36,740 nucleotides of DNA, taken from positions 1 through 36,740 of the forward strand of contig CALKDI010000106.1 in NCBI GenBank assembly GCA_938084065.1. Direction: 5' to 3'. The translations under genes and the position numbers were made by a program. Shown here in pieces: positions 1-8,383 of this stretch. The notes beneath the pieces are model-generated. The model was not told the origin of the DNA and did no database searches. It worked only from the letters and a program-made list of their open reading frames with translations. Every line of letters begins with the position of its first letter. The first letter of the stretch is position 1. Origin of the DNA: an uncultured Alphaproteobacteria bacterium. GTDB taxonomy: Bacteria > Pseudomonadota > Alphaproteobacteria > Bin95.

Positions 1-77
1 CGCCCTCCCTACGATCCTCCAACCCCGCGTTCTCATCTTGATTGACGCTGGATTCTCATCCTGTTTGTCGCGCTGCA
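1..77. mobile_element. possible insertion-sequence end interrupting cckA
   Basis: The first 77 bases do not continue the CckA receiver domain that reaches them from the right. They carry an 8-base direct repeat TTCTCATC at 30-37 and 53-60, 23 bases apart. The outer boundary on the plus strand would be ...CA at 76-77. Closely spaced terminal repeats and TG...CA ends are features of IS21-type elements, but the other end and any transposase lie outside the window. This is an inference from the break in homology plus the repeats. A chimeric or contig-edge artefact is the main alternative. Confidence 0.4.
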
Positions 78-1509
78 CTTCGTCCTCCACCAGGAGAATG
101 GAGCCATCACCGGTGAGGTCCGCGCGCTGCGGTAGAGCATCGGAGACTACGGCGGAGGCCGCATGCGCAGGCAGGTAGATGCTGAACATTGCGCCGCCTG
201 TTGGCAGGTTTTCTGCGTAGATAAAGCCATCGGTCTGCTTGACGATGCCGTAGACGGTTGAAAGACCCAGGCCGGTCCCCTCGCCGACCTTTTTGGTGGT
301 AAAGAAGGGCTCGAATATGCGGTCCAGATGAACTTTTGGAATGCCTAACCCTGTGTCCTGAACCTGGATTAACACCCAGTGCCCGGCTAGTAGTGGTGGG
401 TCGCGCAATTGTTGGCTGACCTGGCTGGGCAGCACATCGCTGCTGCGGATGACGAGCTTGCCATTGCCGTCCATCGCGTCGCGGCTGTTTACCGCCAGAT
501 TGATCAGCACCTGCTCCAGTTGTACCCGGTCGACCCGCACTGGCGAGACATCGGCGCCATGCTCCACCTCCAACGCAATGCCCGCGCCCAGTAGCCGATG
601 CAGCAGGTTGGAGAGGTCGGCGATGACATCGGCTAGGTTCATGACCCGCGGTTGTAATGTCTGCTGGCGTGAGAATGCCAGGAGTTGGCGTACCAGGTTG
701 GCCGCGCGGTTGGAATTCTGCTTTATCTGCATAATGTCGGCAAAAGACGGATCGCCTGGCTGGTGTCGCATCAAAAGCAGATCGCAAAATCCGATCATTG
801 CGGTTAGCAAATTGTTGAAATCATGAGCGATGCCGCCCGCCAACGTGCCGACGGCAAGCATTTTTTGTGATTGGGCGAATTGCAGTTCCAGTGTCTTTTG
901 GTGACTGGTATCGATCAGATAAACGATCGTGCGGCTATCGCCGGTAAACCGCACGTGCAGCGTGCCGCTCTGTTCTGCCGAGGTGCCAAAGGTCACCTCA
1001 TAACCTGCGGGGTGGCAGGGAGCGGTTAGGTCAGGCCATGCTTCGCTGTCCGCGCGTGCCAGTATTGTGGAAATGGACTGGCCGGCTATGTCTGGGCTTG
1101 CGGCGTCTCTGTCGAACAATTGTTGAAATGCTGGATTTGCACGCTCAACCCGGCCTTCGCAGTCGAGGATTGCGATGCCTACCGGACTGGATTCGAACAG
1201 AGCGGGTTGGTCGGAAATTTGATCCTCTGCCGGAGAGGTGGGCGTCGGCTGGTGCTCGGCTTGCGCTGTCGGTGGCTCTAGGATGGCGGTTGAGCGCCGG
1301 GGCTTTAACATGGACATCAAAATGGCAAAGCCACACAGGACCGGTATCGCCGCGCTCCATATTGGCGCTAGAACGTCTGCCGCGACTGTGATTGACAGGC
1401 TTGATGCCAGAACGGCGGTGGTTAGCAAGCAAATCAGCCGGAGCGGTTGGCTGCGCCTGATTTCCAGCCCCTCGGTGATGGGAGGCTGGGGCTCCGCGAT
1501 TGTGCGCAT
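1..1509 (-). CDS. cckA: CckA hybrid histidine kinase, 3' end interrupted / off the window
   Basis: CckA is the bifunctional kinase/phosphatase at the head of the CckA-ChpT-CtrA phosphorelay at the inner membrane. Reading from ATG at 1509, two hydrophobic N-terminal segments (about residues 20-70) precede a PAS domain beginning with PALFESSPVGIAILD. Next comes the HisKA block GGIAHDFNNLL, with the phospho-acceptor His near residue 229, followed by a strongly CckA-like stretch (DLLLMRHQPGD, NRAANLVRQLLAFSRQQTLQP). The HATPase boxes N (NLAVNSRDAM), G1 (DTGLGIP), F (FEPFFTTK) and G2 (GEGTGLGLSTVYG) are all visible. The receiver domain starts with SILLVEDE at about residue 477. It then runs into unrelated sequence (VQRDKQDENPASIK...) that stays open to base 1. 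The conserved phospho-acceptor Asp of the receiver is therefore not encoded here. Without it the protein could autophosphorylate but not relay normally. Confidence 0.9.
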   Translation of the reverse strand, partial: MRTIAEPQPPITEGLEIRRSQPLRLICLLTTAVLASSLSITVAADVLAPIWSAAIPVLCGFAILMSMLKPRRSTAILEPPTAQAEHQPTPTSPAEDQISDQPALFESSPVGIAILDCEGRVERANPAFQQLFDRDAASPDIAGQSISTILARADSEAWPDLTAPCHPAGYEVTFGTSAEQSGTLHVRFTGDSRTIVYLIDTSHQKTLELQFAQSQKMLAVGTLAGGIAHDFNNLLTAMIGFCDLLLMRHQPGDPSFADIMQIKQNSNRAANLVRQLLAFSRQQTLQPRVMNLADVIADLSNLLHRLLGAGIALEVEHGADVSPVRVDRVQLEQVLINLAVNSRDAMDGNGKLVIRSSDVLPSQVSQQLRDPPLLAGHWVLIQVQDTGLGIPKVHLDRIFEPFFTTKKVGEGTGLGLSTVYGIVKQTDGFIYAENLPTGGAMFSIYLPAHAASAVVSDALPQRADLTGDGSILLVEDEVQRDKQDENPASIKMRTRGWRIVGRA

Positions 1510-1566
1510 GGCAGAATCCTCAACCCGTTAGACAGATACGGTGTAACCACCGTAAACTTACCCGTT

Positions 1567-1585
1567 ATGGTTGACAATTTCTTAA
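1567..1585 (-). promoter_or_regulatory. CtrA box upstream of cckA
   Basis: On the minus strand the sequence reads TTAA-GAAATTG-TCAACCAT. This matches the CtrA consensus TTAA-N7-TTAACCAT except for one base. It lies about 58 bases upstream of the cckA ATG, in the 117-base gap between cckA and dksA, where a cckA promoter is expected. With ctrA 1.3 kb away, this suggests CtrA control of its own upstream kinase. Binding is inferred from the motif only. Confidence 0.55.
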
Positions 1586-1626
1586 CTTTAGCGCACGCAA
1601 AATGGCTTGGTTCGATAGAGTTTAGG

Positions 1627-2043
1627 TCATTCGTCGCGGTGGGAGCGTTCCATACGCTCGTGCCGTTCCTGGGCTTCGATGCTGAGGGTCGCAATTGGAC
1701 GTGCCATCAGGCGGCGGATGCCAATAGGTTGTGCGGTTTCCTCGCAATAGCCATAAGATCCGTCTTCAACACGGGTCAGCGCTTCGTTGATCTTGACGAT
1801 CAACTTGCGGGCACGGTCACGTGTGCGCAATTCCAGTGCACGATCAGTTTCCATCGATGCGCGGTCGGTCCAATCTGGTTGTGCCAAGTTGTCCGATTGT
1901 AACGCATGGAGTGTATGCTCTGCGTCGCCGATCAATTGGTCGCGCCATGTCAGCAATTGTTGACGAAAAAATTCCACCTGAAGTGGATTCATGAACTCTT
2001 CCTGCTCGGACGGTTGATAGTCCGGCGGTAGGTCGATTTTCAT
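1627..2043 (-). CDS. dksA: DksA-family RNA polymerase-binding regulator
   Basis: DksA-type proteins enter the RNA polymerase secondary channel and modulate transcription together with ppGpp. The 138-residue protein begins MKIDLPPDY. It has the N-terminal helix (NPLQVEFFRQQLLTWRDQL), a coiled-coil region, and a C-terminal block YGYCEET...GIRRLMARPIATLSIEAQERHER. Only the first of the four classical zinc-finger cysteines (C-x2-C ... C-x2-C) is kept. The others are replaced by Thr, Ser and Ala, as is common in alphaproteobacterial homologues. I chose ATG at 2043 because AGGGGAT precedes it. A longer start at 2070 (MHSRLGDGRM...) is less likely. It is transcribed toward cckA and divergently from sciP. 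Confidence 0.9.
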   Translation of the reverse strand: MKIDLPPDYQPSEQEEFMNPLQVEFFRQQLLTWRDQLIGDAEHTLHALQSDNLAQPDWTDRASMETDRALELRTRDRARKLIVKINEALTRVEDGSYGYCEETAQPIGIRRLMARPIATLSIEAQERHERMERSHRDE

Positions 2044-2336
2044 GCGGCCATCCCCTAGCCGAGAGTGCAAGTTGAGGCGGCTGTTAGCGCGTTACGGGCA
2101 GCAGGTCAATACTTTGGTCGAACGTTGCGGTCCGATTTTCCGCGACTTGGCAGGGGGGTGAGGCGTCTCAGTGGGGGTGAATTTTGCGCTTAGGAAATAT
2201 CGACAAACTATCGATTTCTAAGGTCAGAAAATTCGACTAATTCTATTAGGATTTCCGCAATGCTGGGACAGTATTGTTTATTTTGCGGAATGGAGAAGCC
2301 GGGGCGGCAGCCACCGTCAACTGAGTTAAATATACC

Positions 2337-2624
2337 ATGAATGAGAATTTGAGCGGTCACCACGCCCGTATCATTGGCCCGTCTGGCGCGCCATTGACGC
2401 TGGACAGCTTGCCACCAGCCAATACAAAGCGTTGGGTGATCCGACGTAAAGCGGAGGTCGTAGCGGCGGTTCGGGGAGGACTGCTATCGCGCACCGATGC
2501 CTGTGCCCGCTATGGCCTGAGCGACGAGGAGTTGCAGATATGGCAACGGCTTGTGGAGGCGCATGGGCTGATGGGGCTGCGAACGACGCGGGTGAATCAG
2601 TATCGAATTTCCGAGGATAGCTGA
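2337..2624 (+). CDS. sciP: SciP (DUF1153), CtrA-antagonist
   Basis: SciP is a small DNA-binding protein that represses CtrA-activated genes in Caulobacter and relatives. The 95-residue product has the family core almost unaltered: GAPLTLDSLPPANTKRWVIR, then RKAEVVAAVRGGLLS, a helix-turn-helix (DACARYGLSDEELQIWQ), and the terminal HGLMGLRTTRVNQYR. Its length is typical. It lies directly upstream of ctrA with a 199-base gap, so the regulator and its antagonist sit side by side. No strong Shine-Dalgarno is visible before ATG 2337, but no alternative start preserves the conserved N-terminus. The 293 bases between dksA and sciP hold the divergent promoters. I could not assign -35/-10 elements there with confidence. 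Confidence 0.93.
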   Translation: MNENLSGHHARIIGPSGAPLTLDSLPPANTKRWVIRRKAEVVAAVRGGLLSRTDACARYGLSDEELQIWQRLVEAHGLMGLRTTRVNQYRISEDS

Positions 2625-2631
2625 TCGATGA

Positions 2632-2652
2632 TACTCTACTATAAGTAGTGTA
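2632..2652. other. hairpin downstream of sciP
   Basis: TACTCTACT and AGTAGTGTA form a 9-base inverted repeat with one mismatch around the loop ATA, starting 7 bases after the sciP stop codon. It is AT-rich and lacks a clear U-tract (AAAATTCG follows). It may be a weak terminator or a regulatory hairpin between sciP and ctrA. Confidence 0.3.
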
Positions 2653-2801
2653 AAATTCGACGTAGCTCCAGCATGCCTGGTTTGCGGGCGGATTGCGAGT
2701 AGGCGATTTGAAGAACAGTATACTCAAAATACAACCAAAAATTTATTCCTTGTTAATTATGCACGGTTAGGGTGATATTGAGATTGACCGCTGCACAAAT
2801 C

Positions 2802-2806
2802 GATTC
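2802..2806. promoter_or_regulatory. GANTC (CcrM methylation) site in the ctrA leader
   Basis: GATTC lies 17 bases upstream of the ctrA ATG. GANTC is the target of the cell-cycle methyltransferase CcrM, and methylation state controls a ctrA promoter in Caulobacter. A single 4-base-specificity site can occur by chance, so the functional reading is an inference from context. Confidence 0.3.
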
Positions 2807-2823
2807 GAAATGAGGTTCGGCAT

Positions 2824-3552
2824 ATGCGAGTCCTAATCGTCGAAGACGACAGCGCCACGGCGCGAACAGTCGAGGCTATCCTAAAGGCAGAAGGCTTTGT
2901 CTGCGATACAACCGATCTGGGCGAAGATGGCCTCGAGATCGGGAAATTGTACGACTATGACCTGATCGTGTTGGATATCTTGTTGCCAGATATTGATGGC
3001 TATGAGGTGTTGCGCCGATTAAGGGCGGCGAAAGTTGAGACGCCGACATTGATTTTGTCCGGCCTCTCGGAGCCGGATAGCAAGATCAAGGGCTTTGGCA
3101 TTGGTGCCGATGATTATCTGACCAAGCCATTCGACCGGCGGGAGTTGGTGGCGCGCGTTCATGCCATTATCCGACGGGCGCGAGGCCATGCGGAATCGGT
3201 CATTCGCACCGGTCGGCTGGCGGTAAACCTGGATACCCGCACGGCGGAGGTAGACAACCAGCCGTTGCACCTGACGGGCAAGGAATACCAGATCCTGGAG
3301 CTACTATCGATCCGCAAAGGCACGACCCTGACCAAGGAGATGTTTTTGAACCATCTCTATGGCGGCATTGATGAACCGGAAGTGAAAATCATCGACGTGT
3401 TCATCTGCAAGCTGCGCAAGAAGCTGGGTATGGCGACCGGTGGCGACAATTACATCGAAACCGTGTGGGGCCGCGGCTACGTCTTGCGCGATCCACCGCC
3501 GCAGGTTGCCCAGGCCGATGCCGGCGAAGCGGCAACTCAAGCGGCGGCTTGA
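2824..3552 (+). CDS. ctrA: CtrA cell-cycle response regulator
   Basis: CtrA is the master OmpR-family transcription factor of the alphaproteobacterial cell cycle and is phosphorylated through CckA-ChpT. The receiver domain (residues 1-115) has the acidic pocket EDD at 7-9, phospho-acceptor D51 ([16 protein letters not shown]) and K in LTKPFDR. The winged-helix DNA-binding domain follows ([58 protein letters not shown]). Its 242 residues exceed the Caulobacter protein slightly because of an Ala-rich tail. The C-terminus ends in QAAA, compatible with the C-terminal alanines that mark CtrA for ClpXP turnover. GAGG eight bases before ATG serves as ribosome-binding site. Confidence 0.96.
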   Translation: MRVLIVEDDSATARTVEAILKAEGFVCDTTDLGEDGLEIGKLYDYDLIVLDILLPDIDGYEVLRRLRAAKVETPTLILSGLSEPDSKIKGFGIGADDYLTKPFDRRELVARVHAIIRRARGHAESVIRTGRLAVNLDTRTAEVDNQPLHLTGKEYQILELLSIRKGTTLTKEMFLNHLYGGIDEPEVKIIDVFICKLRKKLGMATGGDNYIETVWGRGYVLRDPPPQVAQADAGEAATQAAA

Positions 3553-3569
3553 TCACGGACGGCGATTTG

Positions 3570-5627
3570 CTATCGGGCTTCTCGCCACCACGTAAACGTC
3601 AACAGAGCAGCGCTCAGCAGTAGCGACAGCCATGTGGGCAGTAGTGGGGTCTGTGTTAGCCCCACCACATTGTGAGCGCCGTTTTGTCGCAATCCCAGCC
3701 AGCCGCGTCCGGCGGCTAAGCGGTTCGGTTGAATCTGTCTCAAGGCTGGCAAACCATCCGCCAGCCAATGGGTGCTGCCGGCATGGGTAGCCACGGTCTC
3801 TGCGAGCGGGGCGGCGCTGGCGCGCGGGTCTTCCAGCTCGCGGGCGTCCAGCACACCAACCGGAACGACGACTGTGTGCTGTCCATCCTCGACCTGATAG
3901 AGGCCGTCCGCCGCAACCGTCAGGCTTGCGCCGAAACGGCCAGGCTCCAGAACCTCCAACGGCACCGGTAAGACCGCCCCATCAGGTCCAGTCACCCGGA
4001 TTATCGGTGGAGTCTCCAGCAGGCTGTGGCGGGAGATTGTTAAGCGACTGCCGTTGGCTTCGGCCAACAGCGCCTCCTCCTCCAGCTCTGGTTCTTTCAT
4101 CAGCCAATGGGCGAGGCGCCGCAGCAACTCGCCATGCGGCCCGCCACCCTCAAAGCCGCGCGCCCAGAGCCAGATGTGATCGGACAGGAATTGCGCGACG
4201 CGTCCCTGATTGCTGGGATTGCCGACTCGGTTGAGCACCAGTAGGGGAGAATTTTCCACTCCGGCCATTAGCACCTGTCCGTCGGTAACAGACGCCTCGA
4301 TCTGGCGAAACCATCGGCCCCACTCGTCCGTGCCGGCAAGGTTGCGGGTTACGGGATGGCGCTGGCCGAGGCTGGTGACCGTTGGCCGGAAGCCTTGCTC
4401 TATGATCCGTTGCGTCGGCGCGGTCGGCATGATGTCGCCGATCGGGCTGTTGTGGACGGAGGCATAGCGGTCAGCGTAGGTCGGGCCGACGGCCACCAGA
4501 ACAGCGCCGCCGTTGCGGGCGAAATCGGCGACATTCGTCAGATACGCAGGCGAGATCAGGCCGCGCAGGGTATAGCGGTCAAAGACGATCAGATCGAATT
4601 CGTCGAGCTTTTCCTGAAATAACTGCCGGACCGGAAACGCGATCAGCGACAATTCCTCAACCGGCGTCAGGTCCTGCTTGGTCGGTGGGCGCAGGATGGT
4701 GAAGTGGACGAGGTCGACCGAGGGATCGGACTTCAACAGATTGCGCCACACGCGGCCGCCCGCATGCGGCGAGCCAGAGATCAGCAGCACACGCAGCCGG
4801 TCGCGTACCGCATTGACCGAGGCGATCACACGGTTGTTCTGCCGGGTCAATTCGGCAGGCCCATCCGCAACGACGACCTCAACCAGGGCAGAGCCGGCGC
4901 GGACCAGAGGCACTTTGAGCAGCGCTGGCGTTCCGGTCTCAACCTGGGTGCGGAGAATATCCTGGCCATCGCGGCGCACGCGAATGTCGGCCAGGGCCGG
5001 GGGGTCGCTGACACCGAGGTCATCCACCTGCACGGTGAGCATCACATCTTCGCCAACAATGCCATAGCGTGGCGCTTGCTGGAGGCTCAAACGTCGGTCG
5101 CGTTCATTTTTTTGGCCGGTCAGCAGCAGGTGCAGCGGCCCGGTTGCCTCGTTATCGCCAGGCAAATCGTGCACCTGGCCATCGCTGAGGATGATTACCC
5201 CCGCCCGACGGCTGGGCGGCACATCGGCGACTGCGCGGCGCCAGGCTTCGAACAGGCGGGTGCCTGGCACGCGAGGATCGGGAGCGCCCGCTTCGACTTC
5301 TCGCCATTCCAGGTTGGGCAGGGCTTTGGCGGCGGCGCGCAATTCGGCCAATGCAGTGTCCCGTTGAGCCGCCCGCGCGCCTATCTTCTGACTGGGAGAT
5401 ACGTCGACGATGGCGATGGCAACGTCCCTGTGCGGCTCGCGTTGTTCCTCCAGCCATTGCGGGCGGGCCAAGGCCAGCAGCAAAAAGCCAAACGCCAATG
5501 CCCGCCACAGCGTACCGCGCGCGTGCCGCCAGCCCGAGAACGCGGTCAAAGCCGCCGCCGCCGCTGCTATCACGGCAATCGCCAGCCAGGGCACGAGCGG
5601 GGCGAAGGCAAAGCTCCAATCGGTCAT
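3570..5627 (-). CDS. GATase-like membrane protein of the MoxR operon
   Basis: This is the last gene of a four-gene minus-strand operon, starting 10 bases after the DUF4159 gene ends. The 685-residue protein has two N-terminal membrane segments (LVPWLAIAVIAAAAAALTAF and LWRALAFGFLLLALARP). A degenerate von Willebrand-like beginning follows (VAIAIVDVSPSQK ... AGVIILSDGQVHDL). A class-I glutamine-amidotransferase-like fold comes next (LRVLLISGSPHAGGRVWRNLL ... FDLIVFDRYTLRG ... FARNGGAVLVAVGP), and a last membrane helix (LPTWLSLLLSAALLTFTWW). The nucleophilic Cys of true amidotransferases is not evident, so it is probably non-enzymatic. Its exact role is unknown. By context it belongs to a MoxR-dependent envelope or chaperone complex. 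Confidence 0.8.
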   Translation of the reverse strand: MTDWSFAFAPLVPWLAIAVIAAAAAALTAFSGWRHARGTLWRALAFGFLLLALARPQWLEEQREPHRDVAIAIVDVSPSQKIGARAAQRDTALAELRAAAKALPNLEWREVEAGAPDPRVPGTRLFEAWRRAVADVPPSRRAGVIILSDGQVHDLPGDNEATGPLHLLLTGQKNERDRRLSLQQAPRYGIVGEDVMLTVQVDDLGVSDPPALADIRVRRDGQDILRTQVETGTPALLKVPLVRAGSALVEVVVADGPAELTRQNNRVIASVNAVRDRLRVLLISGSPHAGGRVWRNLLKSDPSVDLVHFTILRPPTKQDLTPVEELSLIAFPVRQLFQEKLDEFDLIVFDRYTLRGLISPAYLTNVADFARNGGAVLVAVGPTYADRYASVHNSPIGDIMPTAPTQRIIEQGFRPTVTSLGQRHPVTRNLAGTDEWGRWFRQIEASVTDGQVLMAGVENSPLLVLNRVGNPSNQGRVAQFLSDHIWLWARGFEGGGPHGELLRRLAHWLMKEPELEEEALLAEANGSRLTISRHSLLETPPIIRVTGPDGAVLPVPLEVLEPGRFGASLTVAADGLYQVEDGQHTVVVPVGVLDARELEDPRASAAPLAETVATHAGSTHWLADGLPALRQIQPNRLAAGRGWLGLRQNGAHNVVGLTQTPLLPTWLSLLLSAALLTFTWWREAR

Positions 5628-5637
5628 TGGGCGCGCC

Positions 5638-8346
5638 TCACTGGCCCAGCCTTTTGAGGATATCGGGAATGTGCACCTGATCGCCTTTGTAATTCCCGGT
5701 CAGCACATGCATCACCAGATTGACGCCAAAGCGGTAGGCGAACTCCCGCTGACGCTGGCCGCCTGGGTAGACCGGATAGATTGGCCGCCAGTCCGCATCC
5801 ATCGCCCAGGCTGCGGCCCAGTCATGCCGACCGATTAGGACGCTGGTAACGCCATCCCGACTGGCGGAGGCACCGGACTCAACCCAAAGCGGCGCGCCTT
5901 CCCAGCGACCTGGAAAGTCACTGAGCAGGTAGAAGGCGCGGGTCAGGACGTGATCGGGCCGAATAGGTTGCAGCGGCGGGATGCGCACGCCCTTCAGCAG
6001 AGATTGCAGACGAATGCTGCCTGGTCCATTGGGCCCGCCGGCATCCAGGTCGCGCGTGTCAAACAGAATGGTGCCGCCGTGCTCCAAAAACGCAGAGACT
6101 CGCTCTCGCGCAGCCGGAGAGAGATCGGGCTGTGAGGGCACGATGGGCCAGTACAACAGGGGAAAGAAGGCCAGTTCTGTGGTCTCAATCTGCACGGCGA
6201 CGGGCGTTGCTGGCTCGATAGAGGTGCGGGCCGCCAGAATGTGGCTCAATCCGGCAAGCCCGGCAGCGCTGATGCGGTCGACCGAGTCATCCCCGGTCAC
6301 CACATAGGCCAAATGGGTTTCGAACGTTGCCTGCAGCGCCTGGTCGTCGGCGGCGTCTGCCGGCGCAGGCGACAGAGCTTGCAGGCTTGCCAGGGCAGCG
6401 AGAAACACAGTCGTCATGCCGCCACGCAGTCTCAGATGGCCGCGCAGGGCAAGTGAGGCGACAGTATCGGCGAGCAACAGCACCAGTGCTGTTAGCAGCA
6501 ACCACGCGCTGATGTCCTGGCTGCGGCGTTCTCCGTAACTTTGGACGGTGACACCACTCGGCCATTCAGCAATCGGTGCTAATCCGTTATCGCCTAGTGC
6601 CGGCGCTAGGTTCCAGGCAAAACGCGATTGTTGAGCGCCGTAAAAGCCGGGCGGGTGTTGCGGGCCCAGTGGGGCTGTTGCGGGTGTTGGGCGCGGCGGT
6701 AGCGCACGCACCTGCGGTTCTGGGTCCTGCAGGTGGCCAAAGCCGTCCAACACTCTCTGCGGAGGCAATTGTTGGTCGCCGGTGGTGACTGCTGCCTCAC
6801 CATGGCCCAGACGTACCAGCCGGTCGAGCATCTGCAGGAACAGGCCGGATAGCGGCAGGCTAGACCAGTCCGCGTCTGGGCTGACGTGTACCAGGACGAT
6901 CCAGCCGTCTCCGCGCTTCTTGGCTGTTACCAGCGGTGTGCCATCGGCGAGCGAGGCCCAGGTCTTGTCGCGCAAATCTGGTGCCGGCTCTGCCAGAACC
7001 TGGCGGTTGACGGTAACATCGGTTGGGATTGAAAGGCCCCAGAAGGGTGAGTGTTCGGGGAAGGGCGCTAGCCCTTGCGGCGTTTCCCAGGAAAGCGCGC
7101 CGCCCAATGTGCGGCTGGCAGGGCGCAGGCGGACCGGCAACCACGCGTCTGGCTTCTCTGCCAATCCGGGGCTGGCGAAGCGCAGCAGTAGACCGCCTTT
7201 GGCCAGCCATGTCTCGATAGTGGCGGCGAGCCCTGGGGCCGGTTGTAACCGCTCGCGCATGACCAGAATGCTGGGGCTGGCCTCCAGCAGTGTGTCGAGA
7301 CTGCCATGTTGGAACGTGGCAATGTCCGTGAAGGCTGCGCGCAAGTAGTGGGCTGGGTCGAGCAAGGGGTGGCCGGCGCGGTCGCCGCCAGCATCGACCA
7401 AGCCAACCAGGCGCCGCTGCCAGCGGTCATCCAGCAGAACGGTGCCGCCTGCGCCAGCTTGACCCGCCAATCGCAGCCGTTCCACTTGGTTGATCAGGTC
7501 GCGGGGTAGGGTCCATTCGGTGGCGGCGTGCGCCTCGCCGTCGGCAAAGGTCAGGGTAGTCGCAGCCAGCACTCGGCCGTCTGCGGCGATGGCTTGAACC
7601 TGCGCGGACCGCGGCCCAATTGCGGTCGCTCGACGGGTTGAAACACGCAACCCTCGCCCGGTGGTCTCCGGCTCGGCCAACAGCAGCGGTGGTTGGTCCG
7701 GCACGAAAACGGTGAGCCGGCCCAGGCGTTGCAGCCGTTCGGCCATGGCCTGACGGCCCGGCGTTTCCAACCCATCCGAAAGCCAGACAGCTTCGGCAGG
7801 GCTTACGAGCGGTTCGATGGATTGCAGCAGGGCCTCTCGGTCGGTTGGCCAGGGTTGCGGGTTTAATGCTCCGGCCGTGGACCGCGCGACGGTGGCAGAC
7901 TGAACCGAAGCGGCGTCTTCCGCGGTGGCCTGCATGGCCGTCGGCAGCAGCATCACGGGTTGTTCTTGGCGATCTGCCTCATCGAGGATATTGGCGAGTG
8001 CCCGTTGGCGGGCCGGCCAATTGGTCGCCGACGCCCAGCTATTATCGACGACGATGACCACCGGCCCATTGCCCTGCAAACGCTGCTGTGGTGCTAGCAC
8101 CGGGTCGGCAAGCGCCAGGATCACCAATGCCGCCAGCAGCAGCCGCAATGCCAACAGCCACCACGGCATGCGGGCAGCGCTTTCCTCTCGCGCCAGCAGG
8201 CCGGCGAGTAGGGCGATGGCGGGAAAGGCCTGACGCCGCGGCGGTGGTGGGATCAGGCGCAGCAGCCACCATAGGCCAGGCAGCGCCAAAAGCGCAGCGA
8301 GGACCCAGGGTTGGGCGAAGCCGATCAGACCGCCAATCTCAAGCAT
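5638..8346 (-). CDS. BatA-like N-terminus / DUF4159 C-terminus membrane protein
   Basis: About 902 residues. The N-terminus (LIGFAQPWVLAALLALPGLW ... LLRLIPPPPRR ... MPWWLLALRLLLAALVILAL) is the double-membrane-spanning region found in BatA-type aerotolerance proteins. A divergent VWA-like domain follows (VVIVVDNSWAS), then a middle region, another membrane span (DISAWLLLTALVLLLADTVA) and a signal-like segment. The C-terminal DUF4159 domain begins near LQATFETHLAYVVTGD and includes FLEHGGTILFDTRD and PIYPVYPGG. I start it at ATG 8346 (MLEIGGLIGF), six bases after GAGG. An upstream TTG at 8358 is possible. The start region overlaps a 16-base tandem repeat. A general role in cell-envelope stress is inferred from the MoxR/DUF58 neighbours. 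Confidence 0.85.
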   Translation of the reverse strand: MLEIGGLIGFAQPWVLAALLALPGLWWLLRLIPPPPRRQAFPAIALLAGLLAREESAARMPWWLLALRLLLAALVILALADPVLAPQQRLQGNGPVVIVVDNSWASATNWPARQRALANILDEADRQEQPVMLLPTAMQATAEDAASVQSATVARSTAGALNPQPWPTDREALLQSIEPLVSPAEAVWLSDGLETPGRQAMAERLQRLGRLTVFVPDQPPLLLAEPETTGRGLRVSTRRATAIGPRSAQVQAIAADGRVLAATTLTFADGEAHAATEWTLPRDLINQVERLRLAGQAGAGGTVLLDDRWQRRLVGLVDAGGDRAGHPLLDPAHYLRAAFTDIATFQHGSLDTLLEASPSILVMRERLQPAPGLAATIETWLAKGGLLLRFASPGLAEKPDAWLPVRLRPASRTLGGALSWETPQGLAPFPEHSPFWGLSIPTDVTVNRQVLAEPAPDLRDKTWASLADGTPLVTAKKRGDGWIVLVHVSPDADWSSLPLSGLFLQMLDRLVRLGHGEAAVTTGDQQLPPQRVLDGFGHLQDPEPQVRALPPRPTPATAPLGPQHPPGFYGAQQSRFAWNLAPALGDNGLAPIAEWPSGVTVQSYGERRSQDISAWLLLTALVLLLADTVASLALRGHLRLRGGMTTVFLAALASLQALSPAPADAADDQALQATFETHLAYVVTGDDSVDRISAAGLAGLSHILAARTSIEPATPVAVQIETTELAFFPLLYWPIVPSQPDLSPAARERVSAFLEHGGTILFDTRDLDAGGPNGPGSIRLQSLLKGVRIPPLQPIRPDHVLTRAFYLLSDFPGRWEGAPLWVESGASASRDGVTSVLIGRHDWAAAWAMDADWRPIYPVYPGGQRQREFAYRFGVNLVMHVLTGNYKGDQVHIPDILKRLGQ

Positions 8347-8383
8347 GAACAACCTCAAGCATAACCAACCTCAAGCATAAACC
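8337..8383. repeat. three-copy 16-bp tandem repeat at the DUF58/DUF4159 junction
   Basis: Copies of CCTCAAGCATAACCAA occur at 8337-8352 (variant), 8353-8368 and 8369-8383 (last copy partial/variant). The array covers the end of the DUF58 gene, the intergenic gap and the beginning of the DUF4159 gene. On the coding strand each unit carries TTGAGG, so the repeat duplicates the ribosome-binding site and an ATG-like start region. Confidence 0.85.

Noticed and set aside
107-787. Long open frames on both strands over the kinase gene
   Set aside because: They are shadows of cckA. The frame from 1509 encodes HisKA and HATPase motifs, while the others have no recognisable content.
2753-2770. TTAA ... 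TTAG pair upstream of ctrA as a CtrA autoregulation box
   Set aside because: The spacing is ten bases and not seven, and the second half is TTAG. It is not a credible CtrA box.
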